The notes under the pieces are model-generated. The model was not told the DNA's origin. It saw only the letters and a list, made by a program, of their open reading frames with translations, and ran no database searches. Shown in pieces: positions 1 through 8,560 of a stretch of 64,000 bases of DNA (the first letter of the stretch is position 1; every line of letters starts with the position of its first letter). The position numbers were made by a program, and so were the translations under genes. Where the stretch lies: contig JBDHWQ010000007.1 of assembly GCA_039810245.1 (NCBI GenBank), positions 62,001 through 126,000 of the forward strand, in the 5' to 3' direction. The stretch comes from CALDSL01 sp039810245. GTDB taxonomy: Bacteria > Chloroflexota > Anaerolineae > Anaerolineales > Anaerolineaceae.

Positions 1-1344
1 ATTTACTCGCTCGGCCTGGTGCTGTACGAGATGCTGACCCACGTCAAGCCGTTCAGCGCCGATACGCCTATGGCGATCATGCACCGCCAGATTTACGATC
101 CGCTGCCGAACCCGCGCCAGTGGGCGCCGGGGCTGCCGCGCGCGGTGGACGAGGTGCTCGGCCGTGCCCTGGCCAAAGACCCCGCGCAGCGCTATGCCAG
201 CATGGGCGAGTTTGCCGCCGCGCTGGAAGGATTGGCTGCCGGGGCCGTATCCGTCCCCGCGCCCGCGCCGCAGCCCCGCCCGCAACGCGAAGCGCGCGCC
301 GCCGATACCCAGCCCGGCCACGTGGTGCAGCGCCGCCGGCGCGGCAGCAACTGGCTTGGGCTGCTGCTGGGCTTTCTGCTGTCCCTCGGCCTGGTCGGCG
401 CGGCGCTGGCCTACGGCGTGCCGCGCATGCGCGCCTGGCTGGATGGCATTGGCCCGCAGCCTACCCTCGACCTGTTCCCCGACCGTACCGAAACCCCGGC
501 CACCCCCACGCCGCCACCGGTGGCTGCCGCCGGTAACTGGCAGCAGGGGCGGCTGATCTTCTCGCAGCAGGTTAACGGGCTGGCAACGCTGCACATCCTC
601 GATGCCGGCGGCGAATGGAAGCCGCGCCTGCTGTACGAAGCCCCCGGCCAGCACGTCTTTGGCGCGCGCTGGTCGCCCAACGGTCAGAAGATTGCCTTTT
701 ACGTGTTCCCGTTTGACCTGCGCGTGATGGACGCGGTGGATCCCGGCTCGGCTTTCAGCGTGGGCGAGTGCCATTCGCCCACCTGGACCAGCGACAGCAT
801 CCGCCTGCTGTGCGTGGGCCGCGATGACGGCAAGTTTCGCATGTACGATGCCGACGGCGGTGGGCTGCGCCGGTTGGAAGAGGGCGGGTCCACGCCGGAT
901 TGGTCGCCGCAGGGCGGTGAGCTGCTGTATTCGCGCACCAACGGCGCCGGCGGCACCACCATCGACCGGCTGACGATCGAAAATGGCGAGCACACCAGCC
1001 TGGTGGACGAAGGCCAGATGGAAAATTTTGCCCCCGCCTGGTCGCCGGACGCGCAGCAGATTGCGTTCCAGTCCAACCGCGACAGCGCCAGCAGTGAAAT
1101 CTGGGTGATGAGCCGCGATGGGCAGGGCGCGCGTCGCGTGACCAGCACACCTGGCGGCGCGTGGTCGCGTGGGCCGGCCTGGTCACCGGATGGGCGCTGG
1201 CTGGCGTTTGTATCCAGCCAGGCGGGAAGCGTGGGCGCGGATTATGGCGAACTGTTCGTGGTCTCGCTTGACAGCGGTGAGGTGATCCAGGTGACCGATA
1301 CCGGCGGGCGGGTGTACGACTGGCGCGTGTCCTGGGCGCCATGA
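1..1344 (+). CDS. Ser/Thr protein kinase C-terminal part with PD40 beta-propeller repeats (5' truncated)
   Basis: The reading frame enters from the left edge. It begins inside the C-lobe of a Hanks-type kinase: YSLGLVLYEMLT is the conserved subdomain IX context, followed by a DPAQRYASMGEF stretch typical of the end of bacterial kinases. A linker precedes one membrane helix (about residues 115-135). The extracytoplasmic part carries at least four TolB/PD40-like repeats, recognisable by ARWSPNGQKIAF, PDWSPQGGELLY, PAWSPDAQQIAF and PAWSPDGRWLAF. This suggests a transmembrane kinase whose sensor is a beta-propeller rather than PASTA domains. The ATP-binding lobe and catalytic loop lie outside the window, so activity cannot be judged. 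The stop overlaps the next gene by ATGA. Confidence 0.88.
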   Translation: MYSLGLVLYEMLTHVKPFSADTPMAIMHRQIYDPLPNPRQWAPGLPRAVDEVLGRALAKDPAQRYASMGEFAAALEGLAAGAVSVPAPAPQPRPQREARAADTQPGHVVQRRRRGSNWLGLLLGFLLSLGLVGAALAYGVPRMRAWLDGIGPQPTLDLFPDRTETPATPTPPPVAAAGNWQQGRLIFSQQVNGLATLHILDAGGEWKPRLLYEAPGQHVFGARWSPNGQKIAFYVFPFDLRVMDAVDPGSAFSVGECHSPTWTSDSIRLLCVGRDDGKFRMYDADGGGLRRLEEGGSTPDWSPQGGELLYSRTNGAGGTTIDRLTIENGEHTSLVDEGQMENFAPAWSPDAQQIAFQSNRDSASSEIWVMSRDGQGARRVTSTPGGAWSRGPAWSPDGRWLAFVSSQAGSVGADYGELFVVSLDSGEVIQVTDTGGRVYDWRVSWAP

Positions 1345-1799
1345 GCGACGCGAACGACGCCCCTGAGCGCTGCCCGCAGTGCGGCGCGCCCTGGGACTCC
1401 GGGCTGACCTGCGAAGATGTTTTTCAGGACTTCCTGGTGCATGACTATACCGACCCGGGTTACGGCACGGTGCACGCGCTGACCGTGGCATGCTACATGG
1501 TGCAGCACGGCCAGTACAGCGATGAAGGCCTGCGCTGGATCGCGCGCCAGTTACGCGCCATCCTCGAAGAAGGCATGCGCGCTGACGAGCTGCGTGAGGT
1601 CGCCACGCGCGACGTGCGCCCCGGGCGGACGTGGAAGGTGAACCGCGGCGAAAATGACCCGCCGCTGCCGACCATCCATTGGAGCATGACCATCGTCGAC
1701 GTGTTTGCTCGCGTGCGGGATGCCGCCAGCTACCAGGCAGCCATCCGCGCATGGGCGCGGGTCACCTTGCGCGAGATGCAGCCCTGGGTGAGCGGGTAA
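1341..1799 (+). CDS. DUF5946-like hypothetical protein
   Basis: This 152-residue protein starts at an ATGA overlap with the kinase stop, so the two are probably translationally coupled. It opens with a CPQCGAPW zinc-ribbon-like motif and a further Cys (GLTCEDVF). A conserved-looking VHALTVACYMVQH segment follows, then a C-terminal helical part rich in Trp, Arg and acidic residues. The pattern resembles the DUF5946 family, whose function is unknown. There is no signal peptide or membrane helix, so it is probably cytoplasmic. Family naming is from memory of the motif pattern only. Confidence 0.75.
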   Translation: MSDANDAPERCPQCGAPWDSGLTCEDVFQDFLVHDYTDPGYGTVHALTVACYMVQHGQYSDEGLRWIARQLRAILEEGMRADELREVATRDVRPGRTWKVNRGENDPPLPTIHWSMTIVDVFARVRDAASYQAAIRAWARVTLREMQPWVSG

Positions 1800-1913
1800 G
1801 CAACAGGCGTCATGGAATGGTGAGGCAGGAGAAACCGGTCAGGTCGTAAATTGCGTGTTAGCCTCGCCCCGGGCTGCCACGTGAAAGGCTCCCGCCAATT
1901 CGGGCTTTCCATA

Positions 1914-1962
1914 CTCGTTCCCACGCAGAGCGTGGGGATGATGGGTTTCGACGCTCCGCGTC
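1914..1962. repeat. Dispersed intergenic repeat, copy A
   Basis: The gap 1800-2075 contains CTCGTTCCCACGC (1914-1926) and, after 23 bp, GACGCTCCGCGTC (1950-1962). The same words, fused and inverted, occur at 13337-13357. The rest of the gap before the promoter at 2004 shows no gene. Confidence 0.6.
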
Positions 1963-2003
1963 TGGGCGGGCAATGCGATAGGCTCGAAAAAGGAATCTTC
2001 CCC

Positions 2004-2031
2004 TTGACTCCGTTTCGAATCCTGTTATACT
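2004..2031 (+). promoter_or_regulatory. Promoter of the MFS-hsmA-tetR operon
   Basis: TTGACT (2004-2009) and TATACT (2026-2031) are separated by 16 bp. Both are close to sigma-70-type consensus, and the predicted start falls inside the palindrome at 2033-2056. Confidence 0.75.
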
Positions 2032-2032
2032 C

Positions 2033-2056
2033 TACTTACTGACCGGTAAGTAAGTA
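2033..2056. promoter_or_regulatory. TetR-family operator
   Basis: This 24-bp inverted repeat has TACTTACT at the left end, AGTAAGTA at the right end and ACCGGT near the centre. Eleven of 12 base pairs are symmetric; the only mismatch is 2041/2048. It begins right after the -10 hexamer, so bound protein would cover the transcription start. The operon it controls ends with a TetR gene, making autoregulation the simplest reading. Confidence 0.8.
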
Positions 2057-2075
2057 AAATGAGGAAGTGGAGTAC

Positions 2076-3500
2076 ATGCAAAAAGACAATCGCAATCAAA
2101 TTCTGCTGGTGCTGTTCCTGGGCGTGCTGATGGGCGCGCTGGATATCGCCATCGTCGCGCCGGCGCTGCCCGCGCTGCAGCGCTTTTTCGCCATCGGCGA
2201 CCGCGCCCTGGCGTGGACATTTACTATCTACGTGCTGTTCAACCTGATCGGCACGCCGCTGATGGCCAAGCTCTCCGACCGCTACGGGCGGCGCGGCATC
2301 TACCTGCTGGACGTGGCGCTGTTCGCGCTAGGCTCGCTGGTGGTGGCGCTGGCCCCCGCCGGGATGTACGGCGTGCTGCTGTTCGGCCGCGCGCTGCAGG
2401 GCTTTGGCGCGGGCGGCATCTTCCCGGTGGCCAGCGCAGTCATCGGCGACACCTTCCCGCCCGAGCAGCGCGGCCGCGCGTTGGGGCTGATCGGCGCGGT
2501 GTTTGGGCTGGCGTTCCTGGTGGGCCCCATCCTGGGCGGGGTGATCCTCAGCCTGGCGACCTGGCAGGCGCTGTTCCTGGTCAACCTGCCCGTGGCGCTG
2601 CTGGTGATGGCGCTGGGCATGCGCGTACTGCCGGCGCAGCACGCGCTGCGCGAGGACGCGCACCCGTCCTTCGACTGGGGCGGGATGCTCACCCTCAGCC
2701 TGCTGCTGGCGGCGTTTGCCTATGGCCTTAACCAGATTGATACCGCTAATTTCTTCGGCAGCCTGGTTTCGCTGCGCGTCTGGCCCTTCCTGGCCGCTTC
2801 GGTCGCGCTGCTGCTGGCGTTCGTGCGCTTTGAGCGCCGCGCCGCCGACCCTCTGCTGCATCTCAGCCTGTTCCGCCGCCGCCAGCCGGTGCTGGCCAGC
2901 GCGCTGGCGGCCGGGGCTGGCATCGGCGAGGTGGGGCTGGTATTTTTGCCGGCGTTAGCCATCGCCGCGCTGCCCGGTGTGGTCAACAAGCAGACGGCCA
3001 GCTATATGCTGATGCCGGTAGTGCTGGCAATGTCGGTCGGTTCGCCGCTGGTGGGGCGCTTTTTGGACCGCTTTGGCTCCAAGCTGGTGGTGACGGCCGG
3101 CTCGGCGCTGCTGGCGCTGGGCGCGCTGATGCTCAGCGCCTGGAGCACCAGCTTTGCGCTGTTTATCCTCTCCGGCGTGGTGATCGGTCTGGGCCTCTCA
3201 GCGCTGCTGGGCGCGCCGGTGCGCTACATCATGCTCAATGAAGCCCCGCCGTCCGAGCGCACTGCGGCGCAGGGGGCTATCGCCCTGTTCACCAGCATCG
3301 GCCAGTTGATCTCCAGCGCGCTGGTGGGCGCCATCGCGGCTTCGGCTGGCGGAGGCGTCGTGGGTTACAGCGCGGCGTACCTGTCGATCGGCATCCTGGC
3401 CGTGGTGCTGGTGGCGTTGACCTTTGGGCTCAAAAACCGCGAGCAAGAACTGCAGACCGTCAGCGTGCCGGCCGCATCTCCTATCCGCGAGGAAAAATAA
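2076..3500 (+). CDS. MFS drug efflux transporter, DHA2 (EmrB/QacA-like)
   Basis: The 474-residue polytopic protein is preceded by GAGGAA (2061-2066), correctly spaced for ATG 2076; a GTG at 2067 is too close to it. Near the N-terminus is the antiporter segment GALDIAIVAPALPAL. The loop 2-3 signature is LMAKLSDRYGRRG and motif C is FLVGPILGG. The size and hydrophobicity profile fit the 14-helix DHA2 group of proton-driven drug exporters, acting in the cytoplasmic membrane. The gene is under a TetR-type operator and is followed by hsmA-like (TAATG overlap) and tetR. The substrate is unknown but is presumably the ligand sensed by the TetR. Confidence 0.9.
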   Translation: MQKDNRNQILLVLFLGVLMGALDIAIVAPALPALQRFFAIGDRALAWTFTIYVLFNLIGTPLMAKLSDRYGRRGIYLLDVALFALGSLVVALAPAGMYGVLLFGRALQGFGAGGIFPVASAVIGDTFPPEQRGRALGLIGAVFGLAFLVGPILGGVILSLATWQALFLVNLPVALLVMALGMRVLPAQHALREDAHPSFDWGGMLTLSLLLAAFAYGLNQIDTANFFGSLVSLRVWPFLAASVALLLAFVRFERRAADPLLHLSLFRRRQPVLASALAAGAGIGEVGLVFLPALAIAALPGVVNKQTASYMLMPVVLAMSVGSPLVGRFLDRFGSKLVVTAGSALLALGALMLSAWSTSFALFILSGVVIGLGLSALLGAPVRYIMLNEAPPSERTAAQGAIALFTSIGQLISSALVGAIAASAGGGVVGYSAAYLSIGILAVVLVALTFGLKNREQELQTVSVPAASPIREEK

Positions 3501-3874
3501 TGCCCGCGATGCTCATCCCTGCGATTGGGTGCATGTTCGCCGCGCTCTCCTTTTACAGCCTGGGTGTATGGCGCGAGCGCTTTGCCGCAAGGCTCAAAGG
3601 CAACCACCTGCTGTTCTTCTGGCTGGGCTGGATCTTCGACACCACCGGCACCACGCTGATGACTACCAAGGCTGGAAAGATGGCGCTGAACTTTCACGGC
3701 GTCACCGGGGCGCTGGCCATCGCGCTGATGTTTGGCCACGCCATCTGGGCCACGGTTGTGCTGGTGCGCCAGCAGGAGCGCGTGCTGCGCAATTTTCACC
3801 AGTTCAGCACCCTGGTTTGGCTGCTGTGGTTGGTGCCGTTCGTCAGCGGGCTGACCGCGGCCATGTTTGCCTAA
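3500..3874 (+). CDS. HsmA-like small membrane protein (TIGR03987 type)
   Basis: This 124-residue, four-helix membrane protein starts at a TAATG overlap with the transporter stop. It has FYSLGVWRERF, a FWLGWIFDTTGTTLM motif, and NFHGVTGALAIALMFGHAIWA with two conserved-looking histidines. The pattern matches the HsmA family (TIGR03987) as I know it. Members are often small membrane proteins beside transporters and their biochemical role is unclear. Its tight coupling to the MFS gene suggests an accessory role in efflux; that is inference. Confidence 0.7.
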   Translation: MPAMLIPAIGCMFAALSFYSLGVWRERFAARLKGNHLLFFWLGWIFDTTGTTLMTTKAGKMALNFHGVTGALAIALMFGHAIWATVVLVRQQERVLRNFHQFSTLVWLLWLVPFVSGLTAAMFA

Positions 3875-3886
3875 CCCGCGCCGTGC

Positions 3887-3892
3887 TACAAT
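3887..3892 (+). promoter_or_regulatory. Leaderless-type -10 box of tetR
   Basis: TACAAT ends 6 nt before ATG 3899, so a transcript would start at or next to the start codon. The -35 region is poor. This is one of six genes in the window with the same spacing. Confidence 0.5.
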
Positions 3893-3898
3893 TTCCAT

Positions 3899-4483
3899 AT
3901 GCCAGAAATGGAAAACGACCTGCGCCTGAACATCCTGCAAACGGCTAAGACCCTGTTTGTCAACAAGGGCTATCACGGCATGTCGATGCGCGAGATTGCC
4001 GAAGCGCTGGGCGTTTCCAAGGCGGCGCTGTACTACCACTTTAAAGATAAAGAAGAGCTGTTCCTTGCGATTCTGCGCATTTACCTGGACGAGATGAGCG
4101 CGCTGCTGGACAGGCTGGACGCCCAGCCGGTCCCCAGCGTCGAAAAGATCCGCCTGTTTGTGGAAGACGTGCTTTCGCAGCCTGCCGAGCAGCGCGCCAC
4201 CATCCGCCTGGGCAGCCAGGAAATCAACCAGCTTTCACCCGAGGCGCGCCAGGCTTTCGGCGTGCTGTACCGCGAGAAGTTTATCGGCAAGCTGCAGCGC
4301 ATTCTGCAAGATGGTATGGACGCTGGTGAGCTGCGCCGCATGCCGGCGGAGACCGCCGTGTGGGCGCTGTTGGGCATCATGTTCCCCTACTTTTACCCGG
4401 CCCACGCGCAGGGAGCGCCCGTTTCCACGGAAACCACGCGCCTGGTGGCGGACATCATTCTGGACGGCATCGCGGCGCGCTGA
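3899..4483 (+). CDS. TetR/AcrR family transcriptional regulator
   Basis: This 194-residue regulator has the N-terminal TetR helix-turn-helix MSMREIAEALGVSKAALYYHF (residues about 25-45), followed by KDKEELFLAIL. A mostly helical ligand-binding domain fills the rest (about 60-194). It is the third gene downstream of the palindrome at 2033-2056 and probably represses that promoter. A second, internal promoter with a -10 ending 6 nt before the ATG may give separate expression. ATG 3908 is an alternative start. The ligand is unknown. Confidence 0.9.
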   Translation: MPEMENDLRLNILQTAKTLFVNKGYHGMSMREIAEALGVSKAALYYHFKDKEELFLAILRIYLDEMSALLDRLDAQPVPSVEKIRLFVEDVLSQPAEQRATIRLGSQEINQLSPEARQAFGVLYREKFIGKLQRILQDGMDAGELRRMPAETAVWALLGIMFPYFYPAHAQGAPVSTETTRLVADIILDGIAAR

Positions 4484-4569
4484 GCCATCTCTCCCGGCGT
4501 ACCTGCCGCGGACTTGCCAGCCGCGGGGGGTGATGATATCATGGACAGCGTTGAGGAGAGGAAAATTGC

Positions 4570-4956
4570 ATGTCACGATTCGCCGGCCGGCGCTCGCGCT
4601 CCCGCTCTACGCTCATCATGATCATCCTGGCCACCATCCCATGCTATTGCTTCGGGCTGTTGGTCTATAATATTGGCGTAGAAGCCGGGCGCATTGGCTC
4701 GCCTACCCCCGCGGCTGCGCCCACGCGCACCACCGCGCCCACCGCCACGCGCGGCCCCTCCAGCACGCCGGTGATTTTCCCCACTGTTACGCCATTGCCC
4801 ACCGATACTGTCACGTGGACGCCCAGCCCTACCTTCACGCCTTTTGTGCCGCCCACGCGCACCCCCACCGATACGCCCACGCCAACCGAAACCGGCACGG
4901 CAATCCCCATGCCCATTCCCGACACCGAAACTCCAACTTCCACCACCCCGCCGTAG
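4570..4956 (+). CDS. Small membrane-anchored Thr/Pro-rich protein
   Basis: This 128-residue protein has a strong ribosome site (GAGGAGAGGA, 4553-4562). A basic Arg/Ser-rich N-terminus is followed by one membrane helix (about residues 14-35). A long low-complexity tail of Thr, Pro and Ser repeats, such as PTRTPTDTPTPTET, follows and is probably extracellular. No catalytic domain is visible. Similar tails recur in other proteins of this window, suggesting wall-spanning or O-glycosylated linkers. Function is not recognised. Confidence 0.75.
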   Translation: MSRFAGRRSRSRSTLIMIILATIPCYCFGLLVYNIGVEAGRIGSPTPAAAPTRTTAPTATRGPSSTPVIFPTVTPLPTDTVTWTPSPTFTPFVPPTRTPTDTPTPTETGTAIPMPIPDTETPTSTTPP

Positions 4957-4995
4957 GCCGGATGGTCGAAAATTGAAAAGGACATCGCTGCTTCT

Positions 4996-6057
4996 ATGTT
5001 CGATATCGCTCCGTTTCTCAAACGCCTGATCTCTTTGCCCGGGATTAGCGGGCAAGAAGGGCCTGTGCGCGATGCCATCGCCGAAACCTGGCGTCCGCTG
5101 GTAGATGAGCTCGAAGTATCGCGGCTGGGCAGCCTGCATGGGCTGCTGCGCGGCGAAGGTGCACCCGAAGAACGCCGGCTGCGTGTGATGATTTGCGCGC
5201 ATATGGATGCCATTGGCCTGATGGTAACCGGCGTGCAGGATGGGCTGCTGCGCGTCACTGGCGTGGGCGGAATTGACCCGCGCATCCTGCCGGCGCAGCT
5301 GGTCACCATCCATGGCCGGCGCGACCTGCCTGGCGTGGTGGTGCAGCCGCCGGACCGCCTGCTGCCGCAATCGGCGCGCGGCAAGGTGGTGGACACCGAG
5401 CACCTGATGGTCGATACCGGGCTGCTGCCCGAGGAAGTGGCCGCGCTGGTGCGCCCCGGCGACCTGGTTTCCTTTGCCCAGCCGCCGCAGGAGCTGGCCG
5501 GCGAGAGCATCAGCGGGCATTCCCTGGATAACCGCGCCTCGGTGGCCGCGCTGACCTACGCCCTGTACGAGCTGCGCCGCGCGCGCCTTGCCTGGGACGT
5601 GTGGGCGGTGGCTACCACGCAAGAAGAAGTCGGGTTGGGTGGCGCGTTTACCTCAACCTTTGCCGTGCGCCCGGACGTGGCCGTGGCGGTGGACGTGACC
5701 TTTGCCAAAGGCCCCGGCGCGGGCGACTGGCGCGCGCACCCCTTCGGCAAGGGCGTGCCGCTGGGTTGGGGGGCCAACATCCACCCGGCGCTGTTCGAGG
5801 CCTTCCGCGAGACCGCCGAAGCCCAGGACATCCCCTGGCGCATGGACCCACTGCCGCGCCATTCGGGCACGGACGCCTTCGCCACCCAGGTGACGGCCGA
5901 GGGCGTGCCCAGCATGGTGATCAGTATCCCGCTGCGGTACATGCATACCCCGGTGGAAATCGTGCAGATCAAAGACATTCGCCGCGTGGGGCAGTTACTG
6001 GCGGCATTTATTGCCCGGCTGGAGCCGGATTTTGTGGAAAGCATTCGCTGGGAATAG
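4996..6057 (+). CDS. M42 family aminopeptidase, paralogue 1
   Basis: This 353-residue metallopeptidase belongs to the M42 (PepA/FrvX, TET) family. Binuclear metal ligands are readable: AHMD with the metal-binding His and Asp, SLDNR with the bridging Asp, TQEEVGLGG with the catalytic and metal Glu pair, the Asp in AVAVDV, and the C-terminal His in YMHTPVEIV. It should act as a cytoplasmic oligomeric aminopeptidase trimming short peptides. It is followed after 3 bp by a second M42 gene. It differs most from its two neighbours (AHMDAIG instead of AHMDE, GLGG instead of GLRG), which suggests different specificity. Confidence 0.9.
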   Translation: MFDIAPFLKRLISLPGISGQEGPVRDAIAETWRPLVDELEVSRLGSLHGLLRGEGAPEERRLRVMICAHMDAIGLMVTGVQDGLLRVTGVGGIDPRILPAQLVTIHGRRDLPGVVVQPPDRLLPQSARGKVVDTEHLMVDTGLLPEEVAALVRPGDLVSFAQPPQELAGESISGHSLDNRASVAALTYALYELRRARLAWDVWAVATTQEEVGLGGAFTSTFAVRPDVAVAVDVTFAKGPGAGDWRAHPFGKGVPLGWGANIHPALFEAFRETAEAQDIPWRMDPLPRHSGTDAFATQVTAEGVPSMVISIPLRYMHTPVEIVQIKDIRRVGQLLAAFIARLEPDFVESIRWE

Positions 6058-6060
6058 CTC

Positions 6061-7140
6061 ATGACCTTTGATACCTCATCACAGCCAAGCATTGGCGATG
6101 AACAGATTGCCCTGTTAGAGCGGCTAACCAACGCCGTCGCTGTTTCCGGCGATGAACGCGAAGTGCGCGAGATCGTGCTGGAAAGCATCCGCGGCGCGGC
6201 CGACGAAGTGAAGGTGGACGCGCTGGGCAATGTACTGGCGGTGCGCAAAGCCCGGGCGCACAACGCGTTGCGCGTGATGCTGGCCGCGCACATGGATGAA
6301 GTCGGGTTTATGCTGGTGGACGACGATGAAGGTGGGCTGTTCCGCTTCGAGCTGATCGGCGGCATGGACCCGCGCCACCTGGCCGGCAAGCCGGTGCTGG
6401 TGGGCCGCGACCACGTCCCCGGGGTGATCGGCGCGCCGCCCATCCACCTGACCAGCGCCGAGGAGCGCCGCCGCGCGCTGTCGCTCGAAAGCCTGCGCAT
6501 TGACCTGGGCCCCAAGGGCGACGGCCGCGCCAGCGTGGGCGACCGCGCCACCTTCGCAACGCGCTTCCAGCAGGTAGGCCCCAGCCTGGTGGCCAAAGCC
6601 CTGGATAATCGCCTGGGTGTGGCTACGCTAATCGAGCTGCTGCGCCACGCCCCGCCCCAGGTTGAACTGCTGGCGGCTTTTACCGTGCAGGAAGAGATTG
6701 GCCTGCGTGGGGCCAAAGTGGCGGCGCACGCCTTCCACCCCGATGTAGCCATCGCGCTGGATTCCACCCCGGCCAATGATCTGCCCACCTGGGATGACAG
6801 CGAGAACAGCGTCTACAACACGCGTCTGGGCGCCGGCCCGGCGCTATATGTGGCCGATTCGAGCACACTTTCTGACCCGCGCCTGGTGCGCCACTTCCTG
6901 CAAACCGCTCAGCAAGCGGGCATCCCCTGCCAGGTGCGCCAGCCCGGCGGTGGCGGCACGGATGCTGGAGCCATCCATCGCGAGCTGGAAGGCATTCCCA
7001 GCCTGTCGGTGTCGGTGCCTTCACGCTACGCCCACACCGCGGTGCTGCTGGCGCGACGCAGCGATTGGGAGCACACCCTGGCGCTGGCCTGGCACGCGCT
7101 GGCAGGCATGGAGCGAAGGCTGCTGGCCGAGGAACGCTGA
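6061..7140 (+). CDS. M42 family aminopeptidase, paralogue 2
   Basis: This 359-residue M42 peptidase has AHMDEVGFM, KALDNR, VQEEIGLRGA, the metal Asp in IALDST, and YAHTAVLLARRSD. The last motif is unusual: family members normally have HTP or HSP followed by Glu and a short hydrophobic stretch, whereas here Ala follows HT and the Glu is replaced. The metal-binding His itself is present. The gene lies between paralogue 1 (3 bp gap) and an MFS transporter (TGATG overlap), clearly in one operon. Confidence 0.9.
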   Translation: MTFDTSSQPSIGDEQIALLERLTNAVAVSGDEREVREIVLESIRGAADEVKVDALGNVLAVRKARAHNALRVMLAAHMDEVGFMLVDDDEGGLFRFELIGGMDPRHLAGKPVLVGRDHVPGVIGAPPIHLTSAEERRRALSLESLRIDLGPKGDGRASVGDRATFATRFQQVGPSLVAKALDNRLGVATLIELLRHAPPQVELLAAFTVQEEIGLRGAKVAAHAFHPDVAIALDSTPANDLPTWDDSENSVYNTRLGAGPALYVADSSTLSDPRLVRHFLQTAQQAGIPCQVRQPGGGGTDAGAIHRELEGIPSLSVSVPSRYAHTAVLLARRSDWEHTLALAWHALAGMERRLLAEER

Positions 7141-8522
7141 TGCCAGAGTACACGCCGCCGCCCAATGGTTTCCGCACCTTTGTGATGGTGTGGGCCACGC
7201 AGTCAATTTCTGCGCTGGGCTCGGCGATGACGTTCTTTGCCATGAGCATCTGGCTGGTGCAGGTGCAGTACCCCCTGGCGGAGCAAAAGACCCAGCTCGC
7301 CTGGGCGCTTTCGGCGGTCAGCCTGGGTTTTGCCATTCCCACCATCCTGATAGGCCCCATCGCCGGGGCGTATGCCGACCGCCACGACCGCAAGCGTATC
7401 ATGCTGGTGGCTAACCTGATCAACGGGCTGATCAGCGCCGCGCTGGTGTGGCTGCTGGTCAGCGGGCTGCTGACGGTGTGGCTGCTGCTGGGAGTGATCG
7501 CGTTCAGCACCGCGGTGGGGGCATTCCACTCCGCGGCCTTCGACACGTCGTACGCCATGCTGGTTCCGGAAAAGCATCTGCCGCGCGCCAACGGCATGAT
7601 GCAGTCGATCATCTCGCTGGCCGGTATCATCGCGCCGGCGGTAGCCGCGGCGGTGATTTCCCTGCCCGAGCTGGCGCGCCAGGGAGTGCTGCCTGCCGGC
7701 CCGGCGCGGCTGCTGGGCGGGTTGTCGAACGGCGCGGCGCTGGCCATCGCCGTGGATGGGGCCAGCTTTATCTTCGCCGCGCTGGTGCTGGCTTTTCTCA
7801 CTATCCCCTCGCCGCGGCGCACCGATCTGCACGCCGAGAATGGCGTCAAGAAGTCGCTGTGGGCCGACGTGCGCCAGGGCGCGGTTTACATCTGGCGCAG
7901 GAGGCCGCTGCTGTGGCTGCTGGGCGCATTTTCCGTGGTAAACTTTACCGGCGGACCGATCGCCATCTTCATACCGCTGCTGCTGCGTTTTGGCTTGCAG
8001 CCCGACTGGCTGGCGCGCGGCTTCACCTACGAAACCGCCCTGGCGCTGCTCAATACCGTGTCGGGCATTGGCGGGGTGATGGGTGGGGTGGTGATGAGCG
8101 CCTGGGGCGGCTGGCGCCGGCGCATCTACGGCGTGCTGGTGCCAATGGTGATCTTTGGCGCGGTGCAAACCCTGTTCGGGCTCTCGCGCCTGTTCTTCCT
8201 CAGCGTGGTTCTGATCTTTTTCATTGATTTTCTGATACCGCTGATGAACGCCCACAACCAGACGATCTGGCAGTCGCAAACCCCACGCGAGATGCAAGGG
8301 CGCGTGTTTGCCGTGCGGCGGCTGATCGCGCAGGCGAGCTGGCCGATATCTACCGCGTTGGCCGGTTGGGTGGGCGGGTTGTTTGACCCCGGCATGGTAC
8401 TGGCCGTGCTGGGCATCATCTCAATGCTGTTCTGCGCCGCGCAGTTCTTCAACCCGCAAATCCTGCGCGTCGAAGACAAACAGGCCCTCGATCGTCTGGC
8501 AGAGCCGGCCAATATCCCCTAA
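7140..8522 (+). CDS. MFS transporter (MFS_3/enterobactin exporter-like)
   Basis: This 460-residue transporter starts at a TGATG overlap with the upstream peptidase. Features include an N-terminal helix SALGSAMTFFAMSIWLV, the loop 2-3 signature AGAYADRHDRKRIML, GAFHSAAFDTSYAMLV, and a second-half motif FLIPLMNAHNQTIWQSQ. This arrangement is typical of 12-helix MFS exporters related to macrolide and siderophore pumps. Being embedded among three M42 aminopeptidase genes, it might export or import peptides or amino acid derivatives. That role is inferred from context only. Confidence 0.88.
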   Translation: MPEYTPPPNGFRTFVMVWATQSISALGSAMTFFAMSIWLVQVQYPLAEQKTQLAWALSAVSLGFAIPTILIGPIAGAYADRHDRKRIMLVANLINGLISAALVWLLVSGLLTVWLLLGVIAFSTAVGAFHSAAFDTSYAMLVPEKHLPRANGMMQSIISLAGIIAPAVAAAVISLPELARQGVLPAGPARLLGGLSNGAALAIAVDGASFIFAALVLAFLTIPSPRRTDLHAENGVKKSLWADVRQGAVYIWRRRPLLWLLGAFSVVNFTGGPIAIFIPLLLRFGLQPDWLARGFTYETALALLNTVSGIGGVMGGVVMSAWGGWRRRIYGVLVPMVIFGAVQTLFGLSRLFFLSVVLIFFIDFLIPLMNAHNQTIWQSQTPREMQGRVFAVRRLIAQASWPISTALAGWVGGLFDPGMVLAVLGIISMLFCAAQFFNPQILRVEDKQALDRLAEPANIP

Positions 8523-8560
8523 AATAAGCATATGCTGTGATATCGACCCGGGAGAAGCCC

